From positions 265,230,070 through 265,294,069 of the forward strand of contig NC_134397.1 in the NCBI RefSeq assembly GCF_050003625.1: DNA of 64,000 bases, given 5' to 3'. The notes beneath the pieces were generated by a model. It saw nothing but the letters and a program-made list of their open reading frames with translations. It searched no databases and was not told where the DNA came from. The translations under genes were made by a program, and so were the position numbers. This DNA is from Haematobia irritans. Lineage: Eukaryota > Arthropoda > Insecta > Diptera > Muscidae. This document shows positions 20,181 through 32,327 of this stretch, piece after piece; positions within the stretch are counted from its first letter, which is position 1; every line of letters starts with the position of its first letter.

Positions 20181-22715
20181 TTACGATCCTCCAGATCATT
20201 GAACCAAAACTTTATTACCGCACAAAACCCAATGTATGAGTGAGCTGAAATCTGAAGTATTACTCCCAATCCTTGGAATATCCCAGTAGCATATCTGATG
20301 GCTACACATTGCATGAATGTAAGACTGCGAACATGATTTTTCACGAATTATTAAAACCTTGATGTGACTTTTATTGCAATTAATGCTGCGGTATTAATTA
20401 TTGATATACGAAAGAAGACTACGTTTTGAATAACGTAACCTAACTTCATTCCAAGGGTGAGTTACAACGAGCGATACCTAACTTTTGCATTTGCATGTTG
20501 CAAGTTATGCGCCTTCAAACGCTGGCCAATTAGGTGAACTTATATGGTCAAAAATCTACTGGGAATCTGGTAGCGAGTGGTACCCAGTAGAAGTTGGAAA
20601 TCTAATTATTTGGGTGAAGGACAATGTTGAATGTCTTCTTCATTTTCTGTAGGGTATCTTAAGTTATCCCTCTTCCATTACAAGAAACTAGACTAAATAT
20701 CTCTAATGGTAATGATCGCGACATTGAGAGACAATCCTAATAATGAATAATTGTGACTCCATTATGGGGTTAGGGCTTCTAAATGCAGTTCCCCGTCAAT
20801 ATCCTATCAATGTTGCATTATCAATAATAAATGCAGTAGCTGACATATCATCATCATTTACCCATCCTCAGTTGGAGCATCTTGGGGCAGTGTAAACTTA
20901 GAGCTTTATTCATTGTAAGATGATGGTCTATCAGCACATCACCATCATCATCATCATGGTATTATCATCATATCCATCCATCCATCCATCGTTAGTCTCC
21001 TTCATCAATATTATGTCGAGACACAGCGATTGATGTGATTTCCAAGGTGAAGATCTCATCAGGGAGACTTCATTGCTTGTGGTTGACAATTTCTTGTAGT
21101 TTTTTTTTTGCTATATCTTGAAGTCACAATGGTTGCCTAAAATCTCTAAGTACTTTCCTCATCGTCTTGTCATACGTCTTGACCATGGTTTGAAGTAAGG
21201 AGTTGGTCTCCTTGTTGTTGTTGACGATGATGATGATGGTGGCTTACGTCGCTATAGCGCGTCGCGTATGTGCAACTCCAACATATTGCCACTGTGCGAC
21301 ACTTGGTATTTATGCCAATTAGTATTAAATTTCTTTCGTGCCTAAGACAGGCATGGCTTCCGTTTAAACTGGTCGTCGATGATCAACCTTCGATCGATTG
21401 GATCGTTTCATCGATTGCGGTGCAGAGGAGTCAAGTGAGGAAATGGCGAAGAAGAACAAAACAACACCAGCAACAGTATAGGATCAGGAGCAGCAACGAA
21501 CAAAAAAAGGCTCCAAAGCCAATCATCTAATGTGTGCCATCATTCTTGGTGTTGGATGTTGGCCGTAGCCCCAGTTGTTTTTGTGAACGCAAGTTTTGCT
21601 GTGGTCCTTTCGTTTTAGGGGGGGTTAAAGGGGAAGCAAGAGAGATAGGGAGTGTGTTTTGTTAAACATCTTCTAGCGCCATTTTTTTAAACTTGTATAT
21701 TTTTTTTCATCCTTCCTTTATTGTTTCCTGCATACTCAAAACCACCTTAGGACAGCCTTTGTTGGAACAAATAAACGACCTTTTGTCTTTGGCATTTTTT
21801 TAGTGGAGAAATTGCTTCCAGCATGGCCTTAACAACACCATCATTGAGAGGCTATGGAATGAGCATATTTTGTCCACGCTTCTTCTAATCACATTTTGCA
21901 TTTATTGGCCATTATCGTAGGAGTTATCATTTTGTCGCTAAGGAAGTTGAGTGAAGCCGTGAGATGAAGTGGTGTTAGTTTGGGCTCTTTGCGTTGTTTT
22001 GCTTCTTTTTTTCTTGTGGAGGAATGAATGGCCCTTACGGTGTTATCCAAAATGAAATTAGGAAAAATGACATTGTCAAAATTTTTATTTGGTTTTGTTT
22101 TAATTTTAATTTGCTGTCGCTTTGTTTTGATATCAAATTCGGTTTGAATTCAGATAAATTCCCAAGAATGAATGACACAAAACGTACCGAATGTCAATGT
22201 TGGTAGCCCACATTCGCGATGAATTTGTTAACCGTTATCGAAAGTTATTAATGGTAAAGGAAGTATATTTTAATTGGATGCGTCAAGGCTATCGGTATTG
22301 GTTCCTTGAATTTTAAATGTGCTCTATATGGAGATAAGAGGGAATTTTAAAATGTTCCAGTTGTAGTAAACGGAAGAGTCTCTAGAAAATATGTTAATGA
22401 ATGCTTCAGGGAATGATAATGGGGAAATTTTCTCATATCAGTGAGTGTATCGTACAACATCATAGTTATCAAAACCGGTTGTTGCTTTAGTTTGTAACCC
22501 GATTACCGATTTATTACAATAATTCCCATTTTGCGGTGGATCCGTACCATCGGTGTTTTTTATATTTTGGTATATTACTGCAATAAACCCTCTTCCAACT
22601 AAACGTAGGTATACAATTCAATGAATTAAAAAAAAAACTCAATGTCCATCATACCAGGTTAGTGAGTTTCCTTTGTTATAACAACGGATACCCATGTTTA
22701 TCGATGATTTTAGAA
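20181..22715. other. 2.5 kb without recognisable gene; simple repeats
   Basis: No repeat family of this window enters here. Simple repeats: (ATC)n and (CATC)n at about 20936-20992, and CAA/CAG-rich DNA near 21460-21500. A frame of 86 codons at 21270-21530 is low in complexity at its end and lacks a known motif. This may be intronic or intergenic host DNA. Confidence 0.45.
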
Positions 22716-24373
22716 TTTTTATACCCACCACTATAGAATGGTGACGGGGGTATAATAAGTTTGTCATTCCGTTTGTAACGCATCGAAATATCGATTTCCG
22801 ACTATATAAAGTATATATATTCTTGATCAGGGAGAAATTCTAAGACGATATAACGATGTCCGTCTGTCTGTCCGTCTGTTGTAATCACGCTACAGTCTTC
22901 AATAATGAAGCATTCGTGCTGAAATTTTGCACAAACTCGTCTTTTGTCTGCAGGCAGGTCAAGTTCGAAGATGGGCTGTATCGGTCCAGGTTTTGATATA
23001 GTCCCCATATAAACCGACCTCCCGATTTGGGGTCTTGGGCTTATAGAAACCGTAGTTTTTATCCAATTTGCCTGAAATTTGAAATCTGGAGGTATTTTGT
23101 GACCGTAAAGAGGTGTGCCAAAAATAGTGAGTATCGGTCCACGTTTTGGCATAGCCCCCATATAGACCGATCTCCCGATTTTACTTCTTGAGCTTATAGA
23201 AACCGCAGTTTTTATTCAATTTACCTGAAATTGGAAATCTAGAGGTATTGTCGGACCACAAATACGTGTGCCGAAAATTGTGAGTATTGGTCCATATTTT
23301 GGTATAGCCCCCATATAGACCCATCTCCCGATTTTACTTCTTGGGCTTATAGAAACCGCAGTATTTATTCAATTTACCTAAAAATGGAAATCTATAGGTA
23401 TTGTAGGACCACAAATACGTGTGCCAAAAATTGTGAGTATCGGTCCATACTTTGGTATAGCCCCCATAAAGACCCATCTCCCGATTTTACTTCTTTGGCT
23501 TATAGAAATCGCAGTTTTTATTCAATTTACCGGAAATTGGAAATCTAGAGGTATTGTAGGACCACAAATACGTGTGCCAAAAATTGTGAGTATCGGTCCA
23601 TGTTTTGGTATGTTCCCCATATAAAACGACCTCCCGATTTGGGGTCTTGGGCTTATAGAAACCTTATTTTTTATCCAATTTGTCTGAAATTGGAAATCTA
23701 GAGGTATTTTAGGACCATAAAGAAGTGTGCCGAAAATGGTGAGGATCGGTCCATATTTTGGTATAGCCCCCATATAGACCGATTTCCCGATTTTACTTCT
23801 TGGGCTTCTAGAATCCGAAGTTTTTATCCTATTTGCCTGAAATTGGAAATCTAGAGGTATTTTCGGGTCATAAAGAGGTGTGCCGAAAACGGTGAGTATC
23901 GGTCCATATTTCAGTATAGCCCCCATAAGAACGATCTCCCGATTTAACTCCTTGGGTTTCTAGAAACCGTAGTTTTTATCTGATTTGCCTGAAATTGTAA
24001 ATATTCTGTTATTTTAGGCTCACAAAAACGTGTATCGGATTAGGTTTTTATAGGTCCATTTGGTAATGCCTCCATATAGACCGACTTCACTTCTTGAGGG
24101 TGTAGAAGGCGCACTGATGATGAAAATTATTTTATAATTTTCTTGCACACTTAAAGAGATGTTAATGATTCCTCTAAAACTCAAACAAAATTGATTCTTA
24201 TAAATCCAGAATCTGATATAGTCCTCATGGATGAAATCTTTAAATTTATCTTCGGAAAGTGTCCTCAAGTCCTCAAGCCCTCCTGAAATTTCAAAGGAAA
24301 CCCTAATATTTGGTTCATGGTGGTGGGTATTTAAGATTCGGCCCGGCCGAACTTACTGCTGTATATACTTGTT
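22716..24373 (+). mobile_element. DINE-1-like element, B type, near complete
   Basis: Starts 'tttttatacccaccac', then 'gtcattccgtttgtaacg', 'aaagtatatatattcttgat' and 'gtccgtctgtctgtccgtct', the conserved DINE-1 5' block. The body is an array of B monomers: 'gcccccatat' begins at 23154, 23307 and 23460, exactly 153 bp apart. Ends with 'catggtggtgggtat', hairpin 'ttcggcccggccgaa' and 'gtatatacttgtt'. No coding function; open frames on the reverse strand arise from the period being a multiple of three. Confidence 0.85.
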
Positions 24374-24479
24374 CTTTTATATTTTGGGACATCAATCTGG
24401 AAACTGAGAGCTATATCGCAAAGCTTCACATTTCTGAGGTTATACGTCCTCAGAACGTTGTGACATACGAGCACGTTAC

Positions 24480-24692
24480 CACAGTTTTCTATAGAAAATT
24501 TTCTATAGAAATAAAATTTTGACAAAATTTTCTATAGAAATAAAATTTTGACAAAATTTTCTAAAGAAATAAAATTTTGACAAAATTTTGATAAAATTTT
24601 AAAAAAAAATTCTACAGAAATAAAATTTTGAGAAAGTTTTCAATAGATTTAAATTTTTGAGAAAATTGTCTATAGAAATAAAATATTGAGCA
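24480..24692. repeat. 29-bp 'CTATAGAAATAAAATTTTGA' minisatellite
   Basis: Six or seven units of the same 29-bp motif that builds the arms of the 7208-7759 inverted repeat, here in one orientation only and decaying to the right. It fills the gap between two DINE-like elements. Confidence 0.8.
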
Positions 24693-25626
24693 TTTTTATA
24701 CCCTGCACCACACTTTGGAACAGGGTATTATAGTTAGTGCATATGTTTGCAACACCCAGAAGGAGACGAGATAGACACATGGTGTCTTTGGCAAAAATGC
24801 TCAGGGTGGGCTCCTGAGTCGATATAGCCATGTGTTTTGGCTCAGAATAGAACCCTATTGATATTGGAAGAAATCGGTTCAGATTTAGATATAGCTCCCA
24901 TATATATATTTCGCCCGATATGGACTTATATGGCCCCAGAAGCCATAGTTTTACCCTAATTTGCTTAAAATTTTGCACAAGAAGAACAATTAGTACTATA
25001 ATCAAGTGTGCCAAATATAGCTCCCATATATAGCTTTCACCCGATTTACACTCATATGACCACAGAGGCCAATTTTTTGCTCTGATTTAGTTGAAATTTT
25101 GCACAGTGAGTAGAATTAGCATTGTAGCTATGCGTGCCAAATTTGGTTGAAATCGGTTAAGATTTAGATATATCTCCCATATATATGTTTTTCTGATTTC
25201 GACAAAAATGGTCAAAATACAAACATTTTCCTTGTAAAATCGCCACTGCTTAGTCGAAAAGTTGTAAACATGACTCTAATTTTCCTAAGCTTCTAATACA
25301 AATATATCGGGCGATAAATCATAAATAAACTTTTGCGAAGTTTCCTTAAAATTGCTTCAGATTTAAATGTTTCCCATATTTTTTTACTAACATTGTGTTC
25401 CACCCTAGTGCATTAGCTTAAATTTTGAGTCTATAGATTTTGTAGTAGTCTATCAAATTCTGTCCAGATAGAGTGGTATTTAAATGTATGTATTTGGGAC
25501 AAACCTTTATATACAGTCCTCAACACATTTGACGGATGTTATATGGTATGGAAAATTTAAATCTACAAAGTGGTGCAGGGTATAATATAGTTGGCCCCGC
25601 CCGAATTTCGACTTTCCTTACTTGTT
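24693..25626 (+). mobile_element. DINE-1-like element, C type, short array
   Basis: Begins 'tttttataccctgcacc' and ends 'gtggtgcagggtataatata', hairpin remnant 'ttggccccgcccgaattt', and 'ccttacttgtt'. Only about two internal monomers remain. One junction reads 'gccaaatatagctcccatat', an in-array deletion. It abuts the next A-type element with only a few bases between. Confidence 0.8.
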
Positions 25627-25630
25627 TATA

Positions 25631-26738
25631 TTATTTTTATACCCTCCAGCATAGAATGGGGGTATATTAACTTTGTCATTCCGTTTGTAAGACATCGAAA
25701 TATTGCTCTAAGACGCCATAAAGTATATATATTCTGGGTCGTGATGAATTTCTGAGTCGGTCTAAGCATGTCCGTCCGTCTTTTGAAATCACGCTTACTT
25801 CCGAACAAAACAAGCTATCGACTTGAAACTTGGCACAAGTATTGTTATTGATGTAGGTCGGATGGTATTGCAAATGGACCATATCGGTCCACTTTTACGA
25901 ATAGCCCCCATATAAACGGACCCCAGATTTGGCTTGCGGATCCTCTAAGAAAAGCAAATTTTATCCGATCCGGCTGAAATTTAGAACATGGTGTAAGCAT
26001 ATGATCTTTAACAATCATGCAAAATTTGGTTCACATCGGTCCATAATTATATATAGCCCCCCTATAAACCGATACCCAGATTTGGCTTGCGGATCCTTTA
26101 AGAGAAACAAATTTCATCCGATCCGGCTGAAATTTGGTACGTGGTGTTAGTATTTGATACGTGGTGGTAGTATATGATATTTAACAACCATGCCAAAAGT
26201 GGTCCATATCAGTCCATAATCATATATAGCCCCCATATAAACCGATCCCGAGATTTTGTTTTAGTGCCTCTTGGAGGAGCAAATTTCATCCGAGTCAGTT
26301 GAAATTGGGTACATTGTGCTGGTATATGGCCGTTAACAACCATGCCTAACTAGGTCCATATCTGTCTATAGTTATATATAGTCCTCAGATAAATCGATCC
26401 CCAATCACACAAAAATTGGTCCATATAAAGTTCATAATGGTATATAGCCCTCATATAAGCGAACCCCATATTTGAATTTTGGTTCTCTACGTACCGTGTA
26501 AAAGTCCATATCGATTTGTAATTATTTGTAAACTTACCTACATATAACTTTTTGGAGTAATATATACCACGTATGGACTAACTCACAAGTTAGAAGATAC
26601 CTTGCCATCGGTAAGTATTACCACAACCCAAGTAATTCGATTGTGGATGACAGTCTTTTGTAGAAGTTTCTACGCAATCTGTGGTGGAGGGTACATAAGA
26701 TTCGGCTTGGCCGAACTTACGGCCGTATATACTTGTTT
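25631..26738 (+). mobile_element. DINE-1-like element, A type
   Basis: Starts 'ttatttttataccctccag', with 'cattccgtttgtaagaca', 'taaagtatatatattctggg' and 'aagctatcgacttgaaact', the DINE-1 5' block. A-type monomers follow ('atagcccccatataaacgg', 'tttggcttgcgg'). Ends 'tggtggagggtacata', hairpin 'ttcggcttggccgaa', 'gtatatacttgtt'. Confidence 0.85.
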
Positions 26739-26854
26739 TATTTTATTTATTATTAAAAAAATTGCTTCGACAATTGTTTCAACATGTGTATAGCGTTTAG
26801 CGGGGAATATTTTGAAAAACAATACAGCTATTTTCGATGATAAAATTTGTTTTT

Positions 26855-27235
26855 GTTCTTTAACCCCAAAATATAAAAGGTACTCATATATTATTCTTGG
26901 TCATGGTGGAATTTTGAATTCGTCCGTTCGTCTTTTGAAATCACACTAACTTCCGAACGAAATAAGCTATCGGCTTAAAACTTGGCACAAATATTTATTA
27001 TTCATATAGTTTGGATGGTCATATCGGGGCAATTTATACATGATCCTCTGATTGGACTTCTGGAGCCTCCTGCAAAAGTAAATTTCATCCCATTCAATGA
27101 AAAAGTAAATTTCATCCTAACTGGCTGATATTTCGTACGTGATGTCATTTGGTATAATACCTTTCTGTAAAAATTGGTCCATATAGATTCAAAATTTTGA
27201 ATTGCCCCTATATAAACTGACCCTTGGTTTTTTCA
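26855..27235 (+). mobile_element. DINE-like A-type 5' fragment, diverged
   Basis: 'attattcttggtcatggtgg', 'cttccgaacgaaataagcta' and 'aacttggcacaaatat' match the A-type 5' block. The rest is eroded monomer sequence ('tgcccctatataaactgacc'). An older copy, by its divergence. Confidence 0.6.
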
Positions 27236-27900
27236 TACTTTTAATGGGCAATTTTAACTTTTTTTGGTTTCAAATAGGTTAAAAACAGAGTAAGAATTAA
27301 TAAAATGGTACAAATCATTTAAATTTTGTAAAAAAACAACACTAAATCCAATCTGAAGAAATTGTGAATTTTTGAAAATATTTGAAGTTAAACGTTTTTG
27401 ACAAGCGTTAGAATCCATTAACCCCCATTTTCATGAAGCTCCGTTAGTGTTCCGTTAGCTAACGAACTTTTAAACTGTGCTATGGATATATCTGTCATCT
27501 TGCCTATATATTCCATATTTCAGTTAGGAGCTTAACTGCTGAAAAATTTTCAGTTATAATTAACCGGAGAGAAGATATTTCCATTTTATTTTCTTTTAAC
27601 TGACAGTTAAACCCTATCGGAGCTTCATGAAAATGGGCGTAAAAATGATAAAAAGTTATAAAAATTATTTATTTGACTAAATATCACAGAATTTTTTAAT
27701 TTACATCCAAAACATTGAATCGGATCACACCTAAAGAAGTGATGCAGATTCAGTGCAACAGCTGTTGAAATGGAGGACTTCTGTCCTATGACAAGCCAAT
27801 GTTAAATTCATCGCTTCTGCGTCAATTTCGCACCACTTCCGGATCCAAAAAGAACATTTTCATTACTTTTTTGGTGACGCTTTTTTTGCTGGGTTGTTTT
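27236..27900 (-). repeat. 'CCCAGCAAAAAA' family copy split by a MITE
   Basis: Reverse copy of 388-782: 'ttaataaaatggtacaaatc', 'gacaagcgttagaatccatt', then after the 27422-27639 insertion 'aaaaatgataaaaag', 'cgcaccacttccggatccaa' and 'gctttttttgctggg'. The uninterrupted copy at 388-782 defines the empty site of the insertion. Confidence 0.7.
27422..27639. mobile_element. MITE, Harbinger-like TAA duplication
   Basis: 218 bp. Ends 'cccccattttcatgaagctc' and its complement 'gagcttcatgaaaatgggcg' differ at one position. Flanked by TAA on both sides (27419-27421 and 27640-27642), and removal restores the host repeat. A 3-bp TWA duplication suggests PIF/Harbinger. Subterminal 'ttccgttagctaacg' is palindromic. 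Confidence 0.85.
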
Positions 27901-28156
27901 GGATGTCAATTAAGAAATTTTATGATATTTTGACAAATAAATAATTTTTAAAATTTTTATGATTTGTAGTGCATTACAACGCATGTCTGGAACGTTTGTC
28001 ATCAAATATTTTCAAAAATTCGCAATTTTTCTAGAAAGCATTTAGCATTTTTTCGGCAAAATATGAATAATTTGTACCATTTTATTAATTCTTAATATGT
28101 TTTTGAAAAAAAAAACAATTAATTTTCGATTAAAAATATGAAAAAAGCGAGTTATA
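27901..28156. repeat. second, partial copy of the AT-rich half of the CCCAGCAAAAAA family
   Basis: 'gacaaataaataatttttaa', 'gcattacaacgcatgtctgg' and 'accattttattaattcttaa' parallel 600-780. This suggests a further partial copy in + orientation directly next to the reverse copy, so the two are arranged head to head around 27895. Confidence 0.5.
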
Positions 28157-29952
28157 AACAGGTATATATAGTAGTAAGTTCGGCCGGGCCGAATCTGAAA
28201 TACCCACCACCATGAATCAAATATAATAGTTTCCTTTGAAAATTTCAGGGGGGTTTGATGAAGGATATTTTCCCAAGCAGATCAGTGCGCCTTCTATACC
28301 CTCAATAAGTGAAATCGGTTTATATGGAGGCCTTACCAAATGGACCGATAAAACTAAATCATATACACTTTGTTATGGGTCTAAAATGCCAGTATATTTT
28401 CAATTTGTGGCAAATAAGTTAAAAACTACAATTTCTAGAAACCCTAGGAGTTAAATCGGGAGTTCGGTGTAATGGGGGTTATACCAAAACATGGAATGAT
28501 ACAAACTACGGATTCTAGAAGCTCAAGAAGTAAATATGGAGATCGGTCTATATGGGGGCTATATCGAAACATGGTCCGACAATCACCATTTTCGGCATTA
28601 TTTTCCTAGAATACCTCTACATTTCCATTTCAGGAAAATTGGATAAAAACTACGGATTCTAGAAGCCCAAGAATTAAAATTGGGAGATCAGTATATATAG
28701 GGGTTATACCAAAACATGAACCGATACGGACCATTTTCGACACACCTCTTTAAAAACTACGGATTCTAGAAGCCCCCGAAATAAAGTCGGGAGATAAGTC
28801 TATATGGGGGCTATATTAATATATCGGCCGATATTTCCCTAGAATACCTCTACATTTCCAATTTCAGGCAAATTGGGTAAAGATTTCGGATTCTAGAAGC
28901 CCAAGAAATAAAATCGGGAGATCGGTTTATATGGGGGCTATATCAAAATATGGTCCGATACTCACCATTTTCGGCACATCTATTTATTTTCTTAGAATAC
29001 CTCCAGATTTCCAATTTCAGGCAAATTGGGTAAAAATACGGAAGCCCAAGAACTAAATCGGGAGATCCGTCTATATGGGGGTCATATCAAAATATGGACC
29101 TATACTAACCATTTCCGGCACACCTCTACTTCTAGATTTCCGGTTTAAGACAAATTGGGTAAAAATTACGGATTCTTGAAGACCAAGAAGTAAACTCGGG
29201 AGATCGGTCTATATGTTGGCTATATCAAAACATGGGCCGGTACTCACCATTTTCGGCACACGTCTTTAGAGTCCTAAAGTACCTCTAGGTTTCAAATTTC
29301 AGGTAAATTGGATTAAAACTACGGATTTTAGAAGCCTAAGAAGTAAAATCGGGAGATCGGTCTATATGGGGGCTATATCAAAACATGGACCGATATACCC
29401 CATTTGCGGCACACCTCTTTATGGTCCTAGAATACCTCTAGATTTCCAATTTCAGGCAAATCGGATAGAAAATACACTTTCTAGACGCCCAAGAAGCAAA
29501 ATCGGGATTCCGGTCCATATGGGGGCTATACCAAAACATGGACCGATAGGCACCATTTTCGGTACACTTTTTGATGGTCCTAAAATACCTCTAGATTTCC
29601 AATTTTAGGCAAATTGGATAATAAGTGCAGATTTTATATGACCCCAAATCGGGAGGTCGGGTAACATGGGGACTATATCAAAACTTGGACCGGTATAGCC
29701 CATCTTCGAACTTAACCTGCCTGCAAACAAAAGACGAATCTGTGCCAAATTTCAGGACGATAGCTCCGTTATTGAAGGCTGTAGCGTGATTACAACAGAC
29801 ATACAGCGGACATGCCTATATCGTTTTAGAATTTCTCACTGATCAAGAATATATACTCTTTATATAGTCGAAAATCGATAATTCGATGTGTTACAAACGG
29901 AATGACAAACGTATTATACCCCCGTCACCATTCTATGATGGTGGGTATACAA
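28157..29952 (-). mobile_element. DINE-1-like element, B type, longest array
   Basis: Left 'aacaggtatatatagtagta' with hairpin 'ttcggccgggccgaa' and 'tacccaccaccatg'. Right 'ttatacccccgtcaccattc' and 'tatgatggtgggtata'. About eight B monomers ('tatatgggggctatatcaaa', 'aatttcaggcaaattgg', 'gaagcccaagaa'), several with internal deletions. The reverse-oriented 5' block near 29800-29910 is intact. Confidence 0.85.
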
Positions 29953-29974
29953 AATTGACTCAAATGAACTTCCT

Positions 29975-30070
29975 GTGCAGTTAAAATAAAGAACATCTTT
30001 GGTTTGGAAGTTCTTCTAAAGTTGTGCCTTGGGAAGAACTTCCAAATTTTTGCTGGGTATATATAGGCCC
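29975..30070 (-). repeat. short dispersed repeat ending TTTTTGCTGGG plus B-type scrap
   Basis: Second copy of the 1837-1926 repeat ('aaagaacatctttgg', 'aaagttgtgccttgggaag'). It is followed by 'atataggccccatataaact', a scrap of DINE monomer. Confidence 0.5.
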
Positions 30071-30284
30071 CATATAAACTGACCACCAACTCAATCGCCA
30101 CCGATGGTGATGGTGGCGACCATCGCACCATAACGGGCGATAGCAAAAATTTGAGCACTGGTACCAGCCCAGTGACAGGTCCCTATTAGTGGTAATTTAC
30201 ACCAAATTTCCCGTCAGATAATGCTTGCCATTTCAACAAGCAGTGACTAATTTCCCCTTTTTTGCAGATTATCTGTTGTTACAC

Positions 30285-30690
30285 AAAAAATGTTTTTTAT
30301 GATTCTATCACGAAATTTATTGATCCAATTAATTTTTTAATTGAAATATCTTCAACCACGAAAATGATAGTATCAATCACAGTTTTAATGGGGCATTAAA
30401 AAATTAATTGATTTTATTAGCGAATTTCAATTAATTTTTTAATTGATTTTATTAAAAATTTAATTGATGTTGATTGCAAAACCCAATTATTTTTTTTATT
30501 AAAAACGTAATTTGAATAAAAAAGAATGTTTGAAATAAGTTTTTAATTAAAAGTTAAAAAATTTTACTTTTTTAACTGACTTTCGCGTCTTCCGAGTTTG
30601 ATTATAAAGTTAGTTGTATGTTTCTAGTGTAATGTTTCTAGTTAATTGTTCCAGTTAATTTATTAATTGAAAAAAGGGCCTAAAGCCACT
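30285..30690 (+). mobile_element. AT-rich MITE-like repeat, copy 1
   Basis: Begins 'ttacacaaaaaatgtttt', with 'aattaattttttaattga' repeated in variants, and 'cacgaaaatgatagtatcaa'. The reverse complement of 35098-35430 aligns through its whole length, so this is a dispersed element of about 350-400 bp. It has no coding frame and is built largely from TTAATT palindromes. Confidence 0.7.
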
Positions 30691-32327
30691 CACTATTGAA
30701 GCCCTCGTCAGGCAAATATTTCGCCCGCCGACCATAGACATTCCATCAGGACTCATCACCATTGCACTCAGCACGCATCAATCAAGAATGGCTTGAGTTC
30801 CTCGCTTCATTTTTACCGCATAATGACCATCTAAGCCTATTTATCTCAATTCGTTGGATTTTCGCGCCTAGGGCCTAAGGTTGGCACTAAAAAATATTAA
30901 AGTATCGAAAAATATGGATAACTTGAAGACCGCGCATTGGCGGGAATGGACCGAAATACCGCAGTCATGTTTGTGTAGCATGTGATGGATTTGTCGGATG
31001 CTTGAAGACCATAATACGGGCCAAAGGTATGCAATTCGGATAAATGTAAACTGATTCTAAAATTTGATATTAATTCCGATATTTTTTTTACTTTTGAACA
31101 GTAACTTAAAAAAAATGGAAAAATATAACGTTTTGTTTGTTATATTACATAACGACCACCCTGTACTAATACAACAACTCTTTATTTATGGGAGCTGATC
31201 TAAATTTGAAAGCATTTGTCCGATATTTGATATACAAAATAAATCACCAAGATAAATCATAAATCCAATTCGTTAATATTACAATACAGGTTTCTCTGAG
31301 TGTACGATTCACAGTATCTACAGTAAATGCCATCTCACATCAAAGTCTCATTAAGTTATTAAGAAATATTCCCAGTCTTCTCCAACCCCCCTTTCAAAAT
31401 ATTTATTAATGTTTCAAACTCCACCCCACCAAAAAAATAGGATTTGATGTCATAACCATCAAAATGGAGTGTAAATAAATATACTCATATGGCATTGGTT
31501 AGTTATGGGTTGTTCTCAAGATCATTAAAGTGTCAAAGCAAGAGAGCGAGAGAGATTTTATTAACACTTTTGTCAATTAAGATCATAATGAATCTTCCGG
31601 TAACACTTGAGAGCTATTAAACAAACAGTTTGTTATGATCACAATATGGTGGCTGAGCACCATATCATCCCAAAGAGAAATCCTGTTAATGATGCCGCTT
31701 TCTATCAAATGCTCTTCGAAATTGTCAGGCCCACATTGACACACTCACTCGATCGCTTGCTGAAAAGCATCCTCGAAGATTTATTTGTAAAGCTAAAACC
31801 AAAACAGACACTGACAAGCCAAAAATATATGTCCATATCGAAGTACATACATAAATGCCTGAAGCTATTAGGGGCGAGGGAGCGAAGGGTATGCATACTC
31901 CTAATAGACTGGCATTACAATTGAGGAGTGTTGCCTACTCGCCTAGTGCCTCCGATGTGAATGAATGTCGAGAGCTATTTAAACGATTTGTTTTGTTCCA
32001 TTTACTTAATGGGCGGAAAAAATCAAACGAAACCAATACACTCATCTCAACTCAGCATTCAAATAAAGTTGTTGTTCTTGTGAAGGCAGCAGTAGCAGCA
32101 GCAGCAGCAGAAGGATGGATGGTGATGGCGGCTGCATCGACTTCTACCCACCGCCCCATTAAACCACAAAATTTATTGCCTTCTAAATCACTGCAAACAT
32201 CTTCATCTTCTCAATACCCGGCAACACTCAGAGCTGCACTCTATGGCGGTACTTTTTATTCCATTTGCGATTTTCAGAGTCATTTGCTAACATTGCACAG
32301 GGGTTTTTAGGGAATGCTTATAAAGCG
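30691..32327. other. 1.6 kb without recognisable gene
   Basis: Does not recur elsewhere in the window. Frames of 105 codons (31607-31924) and 151 codons (31855-32310) exist, but the second contains an Ala run from a (CAG)n tract at about 32087-32110 and neither shows a domain, so I do not call them genes. 'gagagcgagagagat' lies near 31541. Confidence 0.45.

Noticed and set aside
31855..32310. 151-codon + strand frame with an alanine run
   Set aside because: The Ala run comes from a (CAG)n tract and no conserved domain is seen. It might be an exon of an unknown gene but there is no support for that.
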